Shown: positions 11,401-23,220, counted from the first letter of the stretch. The stretch is DNA of 64,000 bases from Eonycteris spelaea (GCA_003508835.1 PUFA01000007.1:14159001-14223000), one strand, 5' to 3'. Made by a program: numbers and translations. Notes: generated by a model from the letters alone, not told the origin.

Positions 11401-12711
11401 CAGTCAAGATACACCACTGACTAGAAAAAGATGGCAAATTCAAATTAAGGAAATTGGGCAAAGTTTAATAAAGGGACTATTTAGAAGGGTATGGGGAAGG
11501 TGTAGAGAAACTCTGGGGATAGTGTAGCCCCCTGGGTTGGTAACAGTGGGCACCATTGCCCACCCTAAGGTTGAAGGGAGGTTGGTAGACTCTAGAGGGG
11601 AGTGCTGTATGGACAAGACCACTTGACAGGAAACGAGACCTTTGTTGCCACAGCAACCTGCTGGAGGGGCACCTGGAATACATAACGCAACCCCACTTCC
11701 CTCCTGTTCTTCTCTCACATCTGGGGCTCTCTAATGGCCAAAGCTGAAAGCAGAAGGCAGGGCGGCCCACTCATACATGCAGTCCTTGCAGTTCAGCCCT
11801 ACCCCGCCCCCCCCCCGCCACCGCCCCCAAGGGACACAGCAGGAGGGAGAAAGGTGGCGAAGGGAACTACAGGAGTCTCCATGGATGAAGCTGGGGTGAA
11901 GGTGGGGTTTGACTGCAGGCAGTCTCCCTGCAGAACCTTGCTTTTAACCTCTCTGCTATGCAACCTGTGGTATATAACGTCATCACTATCGAAACATGCA
12001 GGACCCTCCTCCACCAGAGGACCTTTCAACAGAGAAGACTCAGCCAGACCATTTGCTGGAGATTAGGAGACAGTATATTTATACCATGAAGGAAGTCATC
12101 AGATGGTCTGAAATGTTCCAGTTTGAAATTCTATAATTATCAATGTTCTTCTCTGATCATTATAGGAGCTCAGTTGGACCAAAGAAGGGATAAAGACTCC
12201 CTTCTCCCAATGTGCTCTTCTAAGGAATTCATGAACTGTGTTGTTTCTCCTTCATATTGGTTATTGTATCTCCATATAGGGGAGGTGAGGGGACATTCTT
12301 AATATAGAAAAGGGGGGGGGAGTCCTACACTGTTTTCCCATAAAAGGCTGCTAAATAAGCCCATTCCCCTTGTGATGACAACAGAGGAGAAATGTCTCAA
12401 TGTTCAAAGTTTATCAGAAAAAAGTGACCTAGAGAGAAAAATAGCAGCCAAGTGACTCCAGGGTCACCTTCTCCTAAAGGAACTGTCATTTAATAATGTC
12501 TGAGAAATATGAATTCGACTCTTTCCCCATGAATGCAATCATCATTTCATCTGCCTTGGTCTTCAAGATTACTGATGCTCTCCAGAATTTAGGAAGGAGA
12601 AACCACCTACCATCAGCTTGTTAGGTGGCAGGTTCACACTTGTGGTTCTTTGCAAAATCAGAACCGCCCAGTGAATAAATTTGTCCTTTCGGTTTCCATG
12701 TAGCTATTCTG

Positions 12712-12905
12712 GTAAAGCATCTCTGGGTTTTGGAGTAAAGTAGGCCTGTGTTAAAATCCCAACTCCTCCACACATGGTATCGAGTGGGTTACCCAATCCT
12801 TTTGAGACTAAACTCCCTCATCTTTAAAATGTAGCTGTAAAAATTATATCTGTAAAGCAGATATCACAGGGCCTGTAACATAGTGTGAACACATTAAATG
12901 TCTGT
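12712..12905 (+). repeat. MIR SINE
   Basis: Degraded MIR with ctccctcatctttaaaatg core and a tail ending cacattaaatgtct. Confidence 0.7.
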
Positions 12906-13454
12906 CCCATATCCTCCTAAATAACCAAGAAATCATAAGCTGCATGTCTGGGTCTGTGTCTTAAAATTTTGGCCTAGTCATTAAGACTACAAGACTATAT
13001 ACTTTAAGATTTAAAAAAAAATAAAATGGAAGAGATATTGGGGCCCTTTCATCCAATCAATATGAGTATGCTAATTTTTCAAAATGTGAACTATTTTGGG
13101 GATGAATGGAAAACATGAATGAAAATTATTGTATAATGTTCCTATTTTAGAGGAAAGACATTATTCTCAACAGCATTGGCCCTGAAGCCAAAAGCATCTG
13201 AGACTGGAGGAGCCTAAAACTAAATTGAAATGAAAAAGTTTTAGAAAGAGAAAGAGTTTTAGGGTGGTAACTGGTGGAGTAGAATTTTCACAGTGGCAGC
13301 CCCAAATCATTATATTAAGAATGCTAAGGTGATCGCAATAGAAATTATAAAACGTGCTTTCAGAATTAGACCAATCAGGAACCACCCATCTCAACCATGT
13401 CTGGAGCAATGAGTTTCAAATTGAGTTCATTATTTCCTCTTTTTATTTTGATTG

Positions 13455-13600
13455 TTCTTGCGTAAGTCACTCAACCCTCTGGGCATTGATGGGGATGGTA
13501 ATGACCCCCAACCACTAGGCTCAGATGAGAACCGAATGAGGCAACGTCATATAAAGCAGTTAGCACATAGTTCCTGGCACACAATGATAGCTATTATCAT
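13455..13600 (+). repeat. MIR SINE fragment
   Basis: Contains aagtcactcaaccctctggg and gttagcacatagttcctggc, the MIR core and 3' end; the head is missing. Confidence 0.7.
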
Positions 13601-14644
13601 CTTTATTATGTCCGCCTCCTGGCTGGTACTGCTCTCATCATTCAAAAATGATCTTAGTAGTAACACTTTGGACCCAACAACACAATACAGCTACAGATGG
13701 ACAGCCTATAGCTGTTTGTCCATTTGGTTACTGAATATAGAATAAAGGGAATCATCTACTCTCAGATGTTTGGAGCAAGAAGATACAAGTTGAGTTCATT
13801 CATTCTTGTTAACATACATGAGCAAAAGAGAAGCAGGGAAGGTCTATTTTTACCTCCCTCTCTATGATGGTAAGAGATGTTACTTCATAAAAATCGCAAT
13901 TCAGACTGAGAACTTGGTCTAAATATAACCCATTCTTCAGGCAGAAACTGTCTCATTAAGTAGAGAGCTCGAAAAGACTAGAACATTTGTTAGCTACACT
14001 CATTGCCGGATGAATTCTAATAGAAAGAGTGTGAATTCGTTCCATTTATTTAGTGCAAATGAAAGAGGAAAGAGCACAATGGAAAAAGATGAACTGCAAG
14101 TTCTGGGTATATCATTCCTATATGTCGGCATCTTCTACTGTGCGATGACTTGAGGCTAAATGGCAGGGTTGGCACGAATTCTTTATGCCCACATAAAGAC
14201 CATAAATTTTGAATTAGAGTGACTCTCTCTTATTTAGTAACTTGATCCTGTATAAAGTGCAGATACTTTTTGAGAGTCATCGCTGGTTTTTATTTTCTAC
14301 CCCTCAGTTTCTTCTAATCATGGTAAAGAATGCCAGTTATGCATCCTTCTCTTCACTTTGTTCTGCTGAGCCATTATGCAGTAGTGACATTTTATGATGG
14401 GCAAAAGGATGGAGAGAAATTTTTTTTTCTAGGTGGTGGGGGGATTTTCTTTGCTCGACACCAGCTCACTGTGGTTAAATGCTAAATGATTTGGCTAAAG
14501 GACCAAATCAAGGCCCCAAGCTAGGCTCTTGTGACATCAGAAAATCAAGTGATGTGATTCTTGTTCTATTGTCTCTATTCACTTCTTTATTAAATTACTT
14601 GGTAATTCTGAGAGAGATTGTGTACCAAAAGTATTTTTCTTATA

Positions 14645-14649
<5 letters not shown>

Positions 14650-14722
<73 letters not shown>
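14650..14722 (+). repeat. (GA)n microsatellite
   Basis: About 36 uninterrupted GA dinucleotides. Purity and length suggest high length variability. It generates long Arg/Glu open frames that are not genes. Confidence 0.99.
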
Positions 14723-14725
<3 letters not shown>

Positions 14726-15689
14726 AGGAAATTTAGCTTGAAAATGAGATCATAGATTCAGAGATTTTTTTTTTTTAATCAAAGGCTGAATTATGCGTTT
14801 CATAATGACAGTAATTGACAGTAATTAGAAGGATCTCAGTTCACTTGGCGGTTTCATTTATTAGCACCTGGATATTGTTTTATTTGTAACACCCTATTTC
14901 CCTTTCCAAACAAGGATTAATAACATTTTTTCTCTTCCATTTAAAATTAGCTTTTCCTAGAAACCATAAGTTCAGGAACATAATGCTGTTCTTTTTTTTC
15001 CTCTGAGAATTTAATTTCTAACATTATTCTTCACCTGAGAAAGCCAGTTCCCACTTTTATCTATTGGCTCTTTTTTTCTTGTTGACAAAGTTCTCCATCA
15101 AACCTAGTACACAAGCCACTTGATGACTTAGAATACAAACATGAAGTGAGCCCTAACAAACTCAGCCATTGAGATGGTCTTCTTAAAATGCTGAGCCTCA
15201 GCACATATCCGGGCAAAGCCCTGCCAGGGAAAGCAGGTCCTGCTGCCAAAAAAGCAAAAAGAGACCGCAAATTGCTACCAAGCCACTCCAAAATGTTCTC
15301 TTCTTTCCAATAGCTCTGAAAAGATAAACTTCCCCAAGCTCTAGGGATCCCAAGTATTTCGCTCAAAATTTTCACAGGATACTAAAGGAGAAAAAAAGTA
15401 AGGCAGGAGTCAAGATACAAGTGTCTCACTTCTTTTGCATCTTCAATTGGCTGTTAGCTTTTTTCTTTTAACTCATCTTTATTTAAGAGAGTTCTCTGTT
15501 AGAACAACATGCTACTGTATCAGTGGGCTGAGACTGGGGGTCTTTAGTCATGTCCACGTTTGAAGGACAACAAAGACCCAAAGGCAAAGCCAAAAGAGGT
15601 ACCTGATGATTTGATGACATTAATAATAATTCCTAGTGCACACATAGGAATTCATGGAGTTTGATATGCACAGAGCATGGTCCTGGTCA

Positions 15690-16030
15690 TTCTTCAATAT
15701 GGCAGGAACCTCCTTCCCAACATCTTAGCTCATGCTCTTCCATTGTAATGCTCTTCCTCACTTCCCATCCTCTGTCTAATAGTTAACTCCTTCTCAAATC
15801 AGCCATCGCTTCCCCAGGGAGGCAAAACTTTTAACCCAACCCTTCTAGATTAAGTTGGTTACTTATCATACAGTCTCAGGGCATGCTGTAATTTCCTTCC
15901 CAGTGCTTATGATGATTTCTAAACATGCATATATTTCTGGGATTACAGATTGAGGGAAAGCACCAAGCCTTGTTTGTCCACCTGCAGTACATAGTAAGCA
16001 CTCTATAAATTATTGTTGGTCAATGAATGA
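15690..16030 (+). repeat. L2 LINE 3' end
   Basis: The cytosine-rich middle is followed by the typical ending: ggcaaagcaccaagcc-like block, gtacatagtaagcactctat and gtcaatgaatga. No open frame. Confidence 0.75.
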
Positions 16031-16274
16031 GACAAGTAGAAAAATCAATAAAATCACAACTCTTTTATTAAATTCAGAATGGAAGAGATGATCTTTACTA
16101 ATATTATGATATAGAAGGTAGATGTGGAAAAAGATTCACAGTCAAACTCCATACCTACAAATCCAGAGGACAGTGGGTATTATGCCAGAAAGGAGAGGGT
16201 GAGATGGCTGCAGATTTTCTACTTGTCCAGCTGAGCTTAGTCCCTTTTTGTAAGTCCAGCCCATACCACGCCCC

Positions 16275-16310
<36 letters not shown>

Positions 16311-16318
16311 CACACACA
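16275..16318 (+). repeat. (CA)n microsatellite
   Basis: About 17 CA units, followed by a short degenerate extension interrupted by ATG. Confidence 0.97.
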
Positions 16319-16644
16319 TGCAGATGGGAAAAGTGTTTTTAAAAAATCACTGCAAGCCCTGGCACTTTGTCTCAGACAACTCCCACTTACACAATCCCAT
16401 TGCTCCTTGCTCGGGCATTCTTGGTTCTTCTAACCCATGGACCCATTTATTTTCTGCCCATCCTTTCCTGTTATCAACTACCCCATGGATCATCAAACTT
16501 GTTTCTACATGTTGGACCTTGACTGCATTCTAAAACTCCCCTTCCTCTCTGTACTCCTCATAAGCTTCACATAACTGGTTTCTCAATCTCTAATCTCCTT
16601 GTCCTGAAGAATGAGAAAAAAACCCACCACCAATTAAAGCAGCC

Positions 16645-16860
16645 AATATTTATAAAGTGCAGTGAGTCAGGCACTATCCTACTTACTTAACTCATGTATG
16701 CATTATCTCACTGAATCCTCATATCATTTTTCTCACATTTACAGATGAGGCAACTATGGGATAAAGATTAAGTGACTCAAGGTCATAGCTTGCAAGCGAC
16801 AGACCTTGGATTTGAGCCCAGGCCGTCTTCTAACCACTGTCTCTGTCTAGCACATCCAGC
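16645..16860 (-). repeat. MIR SINE
   Basis: Reverse-orientation MIR: aggcactatcctacttactt, catttacagatgaggcaact, and gatttgagcccaggccgtct. Confidence 0.85.
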
Positions 16861-17348
16861 CTGATGGGCTTTCCTAGGATTCCACTTCCATCCTTTCACT
16901 CTTCTGGAGACATAAAAATGAGCTTTATTATTGCAAATGAGCAATAAGAAGCCAAATGATTAATCCTAACTTTTGAGGTCCACCATCAATCGGCCTCACC
17001 TTGACTGGCCTTGCCTTCACTGGCAAACCTGACCTGTGATTCTAATGAAGGGTTCATCCTGGGAAATAATTGGAACCTTCTACAAGTCGGCCCTCTCTGT
17101 GCTTAATCTTATGTTGTTTCCAAGATTTTCTATACTTAACTATATCGTACTTCCTTTCCATACATCAATCCAGAGACTAAATTGAAGTTCTAACTACCCT
17201 GTGAATGACAAGTTAACTGAAAATGCTGGCCTACTTGGATTGTCCCTCTCAATTCTTGTTGGAGTTTATATCAGAGAACACACTGTGATTCAACTACTCA
17301 CTTATTCTGGAAAGTCAGCTTAATGTGTAAACCTGGTCATCCTAAGGA

Positions 17349-17465
17349 AAGTAAGAGTCTTGCCTAAATCATGCAGATTTTAGTTAAATTTTATGTCATA
17401 TAAATTTTACCATTAGCACACAAAATTTAAGTGAAGTCTATATGATTTAGGCAAGATTCTTACTT
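17349..17465. repeat. near-perfect inverted repeat, about 45-bp arms
   Basis: The left arm starting at 17349 (aagtaagagtcttgcctaaa) is matched by the reverse complement of the right arm ending at 17465, with about 6 mismatches over roughly 44 bases and a loop of about 25 bases. The first 24 bases differ at only one position. It could be a small palindromic DNA transposon (MITE-like), or a sequence able to fold into a long hairpin RNA if transcribed. I do not recognise a named family. Confidence 0.85.
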
Positions 17466-17471
17466 ATATAC

Positions 17472-17502
<31 letters not shown>

Positions 17503-17514
17503 TGTATGTATGTA
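17466..17514 (+). repeat. (TATG)n microsatellite
   Basis: About ten TATG units, directly abutting the right arm of the inverted repeat. Confidence 0.97.
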
Positions 17515-18821
17515 TAATTTTCAATGCCAACCAGCCAAAGACCACCAGAAACACACCGATAGTTCAACAACTTAGATTTATCACTCCTCGAAATGGAGAA
17601 TGCACCTCAAAGGGAACTGTGTGTGTCTCATTGAAACAGTGTTAGAAAGAAATTATTATATGATTTGGGTTTCTATTAGGTAGTTTGGGGAGGTTTTCAA
17701 GAAGCGGAACTTTGTTCTGGATTGGATCTCAGGAAGCATCCCAACCATAGCAACCGGGGGGGGGGATTCTATAATCAGCTAACAATCTTATCTGGAAAAA
17801 AGGAAGAATAGATGGAGGCTAAAACCATAATTGGTGAAGAAGCAATAGTCACTTGTATTAACTAGAAGAGGTGGGTATTTGGTAATTCTTTGGTTTGTAT
17901 GGTGACCCTGCTTTTGTTTGTTTATAGACAAGTTATAAAGTAGTCTTGCTTGTGTCTTGATCCATCACAGTCACAGAATCATCTTAACTGATATTAGCAT
18001 TCTGTAAAATTATTGATCTTTAATAGGAGAATGCCACAGCCTAGCTGTAAGGGCAGACCAGCCCTTAGGCACCAAAGCCTTGCTGATAGAACATCAGATA
18101 TTGGGGGCTGCCTATATGTAAAAAAACAGAACTACTGCAACAAAGAAATGAGAATCAAACTATTCTGCATGAGGCGGGAACCTTCTTCAGCTCTCCCCGA
18201 ATGTGTCCTCAGTTGACAATCACTTTTCCAGCATGAATATTCCGTGACCTGTGATGGCTTTTGTTCACATCAACTTAGGGGCATCTGAACTCCCTTCCCT
18301 GTATGGTCCCAGGTTAGAGTGGGCATGAGAGAAACTTCTATAAGATTTGAAAAGGAGAGTGAAGCAACTTTATACTCTGAAAGCTGGTAGGGTGCATCAG
18401 TTTATACACAATGTCACTGATCTTCTGGCTCACCTTGCTGGGGTGGGACAGCACCCAGGTCCACAGCTTCTCCAGCACCTGCTGGAGATCCCCTTCTGAT
18501 TTCTCTGAGTGTCCTAGACCAGGTGTGTGTGCAGCTATATGCAAAGGGTGCCAGCTCCTCCTGCAAGTAACTCGCATCATTGAGGTTGGGGATAGCAAAA
18601 GACAGACATGGGTTTCTGTTTGTCCTTATGGGTTCTGATTTGTCTTTGCTCTGCCAGCTTCATATCCAGATTTCTTTCCCAGTTGCTCACCCAGCTGACT
18701 TCAGGTCCAACACCAGATGCAAAGGCAACAGCCTCTCATAGACTCCTCCACCAGTGCCTACGTGATATGTGGTCATTGTAATCCCTTATTCTATATGACT
18801 CTTGTAAGTTCTGATTCTCTG

Positions 18822-18845
18822 AAACAAAACAAAACAAAACAAAAA
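18822..18845 (+). repeat. (AAAAC)n short tandem repeat
   Basis: Four to five AAAAC units. Confidence 0.9.
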
Positions 18846-19424
18846 CCCTGACTGATATACACACACCAGATCTCCAGCAGAAAGGAGATTTCTTATCCTT
18901 GGAGTGAAATCCCAGGATGTAAGGCCACGTTTTAAAGGGAGATGAACAGCATTTCTACAGCTCCAGATATGCACAAGAAACAGGCTTGCGTCTGACTGTC
19001 GTCCTGACCCGGAGTCTTGGGTTAGTGTGGTCGAGGACTTGCAGCCCATGAGAGTAGTGTTGGGGTATAATGATCCAGAGGAGGGGTGAAGGGCCATGTG
19101 ACTATTAACTACGCAGTCCAAGGTGGTGTCACCAAGATCTGGGGCCAGACCAGCTTCTGAGGGGATCGGAGTCACGGCTGAGATGACATCAATGGAAACC
19201 AAATCTGAGTGGCAAAGCAAGGATGGAAATGACACTAAATAGTAAAGAGGATGTTGGGAAAGTAGGGAATATGATGGTCAGGTGAGGGGTCAGGCTGAGT
19301 TAGGAATGGAGAGTATGAGCGTGGCACCCATGTGAGATGTGCCTAAAAAGGCAGACGTGGAGGATGTATGGATCTGTGCCCAGCGGGACAGCACTGCCCC
19401 TGCCAAATATCATAGGTACCAACC

Positions 19425-19620
19425 TGCATGCCACTTACTGTGTTCCGTGCTTTACACGATATCTCAATCATCACAGCTACCACGAAAGACAGATTTTATC
19501 ATGCCCACTTAACAGATGAACTGAGGTAGAGAGCTTAGGTGACTTGCCCAAGATACTTAGAAGTTTAAAAAACAGGAATTTGAATATAGATCTCTTTGAT
19601 CTGACTTCCATTACACCTCT
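19425..19620 (-). repeat. MIR SINE
   Basis: Reverse orientation: gccacttactgtgttccgtg, cacttaacagatgaactgag and gtgacttgcccaagatactt. Confidence 0.8.
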
Positions 19621-19643
19621 CCAGATCCAAGCTTTCTAGGTTT

Positions 19644-19692
19644 AGAAAAAGAAAAAAAAAGGGAAAAAAAGGAAAAAAAAAAAAAAAAAAAA
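19644..19692 (+). repeat. A-rich low-complexity tract
   Basis: Poly(A) interrupted by single or few G residues, about 49 bp. May be an old retroposon tail; no body identified upstream. Confidence 0.9.
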
Positions 19693-21144
19693 CCCTTTGA
19701 GTAACCTAAAAATTTTTGTAGAGTCCAATGCTCAAGCACCAGTGAAGTCCTCAGATGACTTCCACCTCATGTCAACCTCAGCTCTCCAATTCCTGACCCA
19801 CTGAAACACTTCTTGTTTCAACCCACTAAACGCTGGCCTTTTGTTACTCAGAAACTGATAACTAATATATTGCAATTAGATCAAGCCATATGGATATGGG
19901 GGATGAGCAAAAGGAGGAGGATGTGACTTACAGAAAGCCCCAAGAAAGCCTGACAAAAAGAGAAAGTACCAGAAATTCTCTCTGGCTCAGGGAATTATGT
20001 AAAGACAGAGATGGGGAAACAGGTTGGAAGACAAATGTGTCCTGACCTCCAGTCTCAGAGCTGAAGTCCTTGAGGTCAAAATTCTCTGATGGGTTGAGGA
20101 AGAGTAAAGTTCCTGTTTAGGCCTATAGGAGGCAAATGTCCCTAGAGTGCCCTGCACTGACCCTGAGCTCTCAGCCCTCATTAGGGACTGAAAAGCCTAA
20201 AAAGTTCCCACAGGCCCCGAGGAAGTAAGAGGTCACTGAGAGTCTGGCTGGAGCTGCCCGAAAAGGTCATCGCTGTGGCAATGAGGCTCAGTGACCTGAA
20301 TCAGGGTCAAGGAGGAGTCACCCACCCTACATCTCCAGAGTAACAGTGCCACCCAGAGCTGAGGAGGAGCCAGTCATCAGGGAGGACCACCAGGCCCCAG
20401 AGAAGCAGAGAGAACATACAAGTTACAGTCGTTACAGATTCTGCCTCCTCATGTCAATGTCAGCAAAGTGCCCAGGAAATGAAAGACCCATCACACGCAC
20501 CCAAGAACCAGCAGGGACTCCGAAATCCTGTGTCCCAGTGCTCAAAGTCACATAAGCCTCCATGGCACCGTCTTGGAGAGGGAGAAACTAGTAGGAGAGC
20601 AGCAGAGAAAGGATAAAGGAGTGATCCCCTCAAAAAGAATGTTCGCGAAAAGATAACTTCAGGGATTGCATTGAATTGAATTGATTTTTTCCTCCGCTAT
20701 CAGTGGGAGCTGGGGGTGGGGCTTGAAAGGAAAATCACTAAAGTTATAGAAAACAGTGCAATTTTGTGGCGTATCTCCACCTAGTGTGAATAAATAGGTG
20801 ATCCCAATTCAGATGCTATGAAAATATGTCCTAAAGATTTATGGAGGTTCAAAGCAAGGTTCTTTGCTAGACCTAGAACATGAGAATCAGAGGGGACACT
20901 AGGAACATCTAATTCCTGGTATTTTCCTCTGTTTGTACCATATCTGATGACACCCATGTCCTCCTTCCCCTAGCCCAGGCCCAGCAAACTGCAAGGGGGG
21001 TACTGAAAAGATGGCATCATCTTCACCATATGCACTGTTTGGGAATCATACCTTTAGGGTCTATTCTAAAGGGCTGTCATCCAGCCATTGGCCCTGACAC
21101 ACGTAGCTCAGAGAAGCAGGAATCAGAGCTGTAGCACATTTGTC

Positions 21145-21698
21145 TATGGGTCAGAAGCCACCCTCGTTTTATTAAAATGCGTACAGGGGGCCGGGAAGGA
21201 ACAGGACCACACTGTACTGTGGCAATGTGCACAAAAGCCGATGTCACATCCAGGCTCCACTGTCCTGGGCTGTCCAAGGCGGCTCTTTGGATCTTGGTCT
21301 GGCTAGAGCCTTGGAAGAGACCTCGTGAAGTCTGGGCCTCCTGGTCAACCCTCTCTTGGCCAGAACTGACATTGCACCATTGAAGGGCAGTTGGGGAAGG
21401 CCAATGGGTCAGTTCAATGGGGATGTTTTCTTTGCTATTCACAGTCTTTTTTTTTTTTTTTTTTTTGAAGAAACTCAGTTCTTGCAAGCAGGTGTTTTCC
21501 AAATAGTCTGAGCAATCAGTGAGGCATGGGCCTCCCCGAGAGTGAGTTCTCCTCCTCATCCTCCACTAGTGTTATCCTTGAAATGAGAAGTCCTGTTTCA
21601 GCCAAATTCACAGGCAGAATCACAGGTCAGGTACGCACGGCCTCTTGCAACACATGTACGGACGGATGCACGGAACTGCTTCTCACTGGGCCTGACGC
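21145..21698 (-). other. PAMR1: PAMR1 3' UTR
   Basis: The minus strand from the PAMR1 stop codon to the inferred cleavage site is about 550 nt. It contains an uninterrupted A20 tract in the sense strand (T20 at 21447-21466) and ends with a canonical AATAAA at 21168-21173. The 3' end position is inferred from the usual 15-25 nt spacing after the signal. Confidence 0.75.
21168..21173 (-). terminator. PAMR1: PAMR1 polyadenylation signal AATAAA
   Basis: Canonical hexamer on the minus strand, 526 bases after the stop codon. The sequence beyond the likely cleavage point near 21150 is T/G-rich on the minus strand (for example TGATTCCTGCTTCTCTG), as expected of a downstream element. Confidence 0.8.
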
Positions 21699-22235
21699 TC
21701 ATTTCATGTTTCTCTCGATCCAGTCTTTAAAAGGCAGCACCTTGGTGAAGGCTGTGTAGAGGCTGTGGCTGCACGTTTTGTCATAGCTCCAGCTGACCAG
21801 GCCCACCAGATGCCAGTGTGGCTCAGGGGAGCCCCGTCCCGGGAAGGAAACAGCTGCGATGCCCCCTGTCTCTGCTGTGCAGATATCAGAAGGGGCAGTG
21901 GGGTCCCGGCTGGCACAGAACATGTTGTCTGTGATGCTCACTGGGATGCCGTGGTCATCATGCTTCTCCTCGCACAGCAGGGAGTCCACCACCCTGACCG
22001 ACCCCGAGCGCAGCATGTCGTTTTTGAAGCCGGGGCTCCTCACGTCTGCCAGGATGTTCCAGCCAGTGACAGTGATGTGGGACTCCTGAAAGGAGGTGCT
22101 GAGGTCCCGTGTGGCCGCAAGGCAGATGGGCTGGACACGGGTGCTGATGCGAGCCTTATCTAGGAGCTTCAGGATGGCGATGTCGGCATCCAGCAGGATG
22201 GGGTCATAGTTGGGATGCAAAATGACTGCAGAAAT
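21699..22235 (-). CDS. PAMR1: PAMR1 terminal coding exon (C-terminal protease-like domain)
   Basis: 178 codons plus TGA, preceded by a TTCGTAG acceptor; begins in phase 0 with I-S-A-V-I-L-H-P. It encodes the second half of the trypsin-like (S1) domain and ends I-E-R-N-M-K as in human PAMR1 (recalled). The catalytic Asp is kept in L-D-A-D-I-A-I-L. The usual G-D-S-G-G catalytic serine motif reads A-E-T-G-G, with Thr (codon 21867-21869) in place of Ser, so this is a pseudo-protease, as in other mammals. The S-W-S-Y-D segment corresponds to the conserved region before the last disulphide. PAMR1 is a secreted protein linked to muscle regeneration and reported as a tumour-suppressor candidate. The exon is intact. 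Confidence 0.97.
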   Translation of the reverse strand: MSAVILHPNYDPILLDADIAILKLLDKARISTRVQPICLAATRDLSTSFQESHITVTGWNILADVRSPGFKNDMLRSGSVRVVDSLLCEEKHDDHGIPVSITDNMFCASRDPTAPSDICTAETGGIAAVSFPGRGSPEPHWHLVGLVSWSYDKTCSHSLYTAFTKVLPFKDWIERNMK

Positions 22236-22744
22236 CTACGAATGCAAGGAGCAGATGGCAATGGTGAGAGGCTAACTCCACCGTGGACAAACAGGTAAGC
22301 CCTGGGGCTGAATTAGCAGGAGGGAATGTCTAAGGGACGGCTGTAATTATTTGGACACACTTGCTAAAGGGATAGTAGAAAGCAACTGCTCTATTTCCAG
22401 GGTTGCAAACTAAAAAGGCCTGGAAGATGGTGTTAAATAAATGAAGTGGACAGGTGAGGGTGCAGAGAATAAGAGTGCACCCCTTATCAAAAGTGGGCAG
22501 TTGCCACTTCACTTCAGCTGACCACCGCCATGCAGAAAGGGACCAACATTCTAACTTTACCAGAAAATGGACTCCAGATCTTTATCTGAAACCTCCTGAT
22601 TTTTAAATGTTGGCAAATAACTGATTAAAAAATGATATGTAAGCACTATCTAAACGCTAATCCCTACCGGCTACCAGTCTGTAATCTCTGGTCCACTGTA
22701 AACATTGCATGTGCTATCAAGCCAAGAAGATAGAGCTGCGCCCA

Positions 22745-23011
22745 GCATGTTCCACAAAGTCTTCCCTGATTGTCCCAATCCTTGCTGATCACTGTCTTTG
22801 ATGGGGGCTTCTAGGAGCTTACATCTAATACTTTATGTATGTGTTTTATTATTTCAACTACATTTGGGCACATTTTCTCAGGGCTTCTCCCGAGTTGAAC
22901 TAATCCCAATAACTTCTCTACCTAGCCTGTGGACTCTTCGAAAGGACAAACACTACACCTTATTCAGTTCTGTATCTATTCCCAGTGAACGCCATACTGT
23001 GGGAGCTCAAT
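22745..23011 (+). repeat. L2 LINE 3' end
   Basis: Contains gtcttccctgattgtcccaa, cctgtggactcttcgaaagg and gtgggagctcaataatggat, the typical L2 3' terminus; it opposes the direction of PAMR1 transcription. Confidence 0.8.
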
Positions 23012-23220
23012 AATGGATGAATGAATAGATGGATGGATGGAGAGATGGATGAGTGGATAGATGGATGTATGAATAGATGGATGAACAAATGAAAGAACTG
23101 ATGGATGGACGATGGATGGATGGATGGGTGGATAGACAGACAGATGGACAGATCAGTGAATGGTTGGATAGACGGATGGACAGATGGATAGGTGGGTGGG
23201 TAAGTGGATGGGTGGATGGA
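23012..23220 (+). repeat. imperfect (GGAT/GATG)n tandem repeat
   Basis: About 209 bp of diverged tetranucleotide units with GAAT, GATA and GACA variants. It starts exactly at the L2 end, whose own terminus is a tetranucleotide (TGAA/TGGA) tail, so it probably arose by expansion of that tail. Confidence 0.93.

Larger units (their letters stand above)
8201..21144. other. intergenic region between SLC1A2 and PAMR1
   Basis: No protein-coding exon or RNA gene is recognisable here. It contains MIRs (8235-8400, 10424-10655, 11220-11400, 12712-12905, 13455-13600, 16645-16860, 19425-19620), an L1 3' end (9173-9645), a MER5A-like element (9955-10137), an L2 3' end (15690-16030), microsatellites at 14650, 16275 and 17470, and an inverted repeat at 17349-17465. 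The stretches 8400-9170, 13600-14640, 14725-15690, 17520-19420 and 19700-21140 show only A/T-rich or unassigned repeat-like sequence. Confidence 0.8.

Noticed and set aside
14479..14736. Open frame ending in a long Arg-Glu repeat
   Set aside because: The repeat is the (GA)n microsatellite; no conserved protein part precedes it. The Arg/Glu frames opposite 60639-60851 are rejected for the same reason.
21765..22163. Plus-strand frame of 132 codons opposite the last PAMR1 exon
   Set aside because: It is a shadow of the conserved PAMR1 coding sequence on the other strand and starts at GTG.
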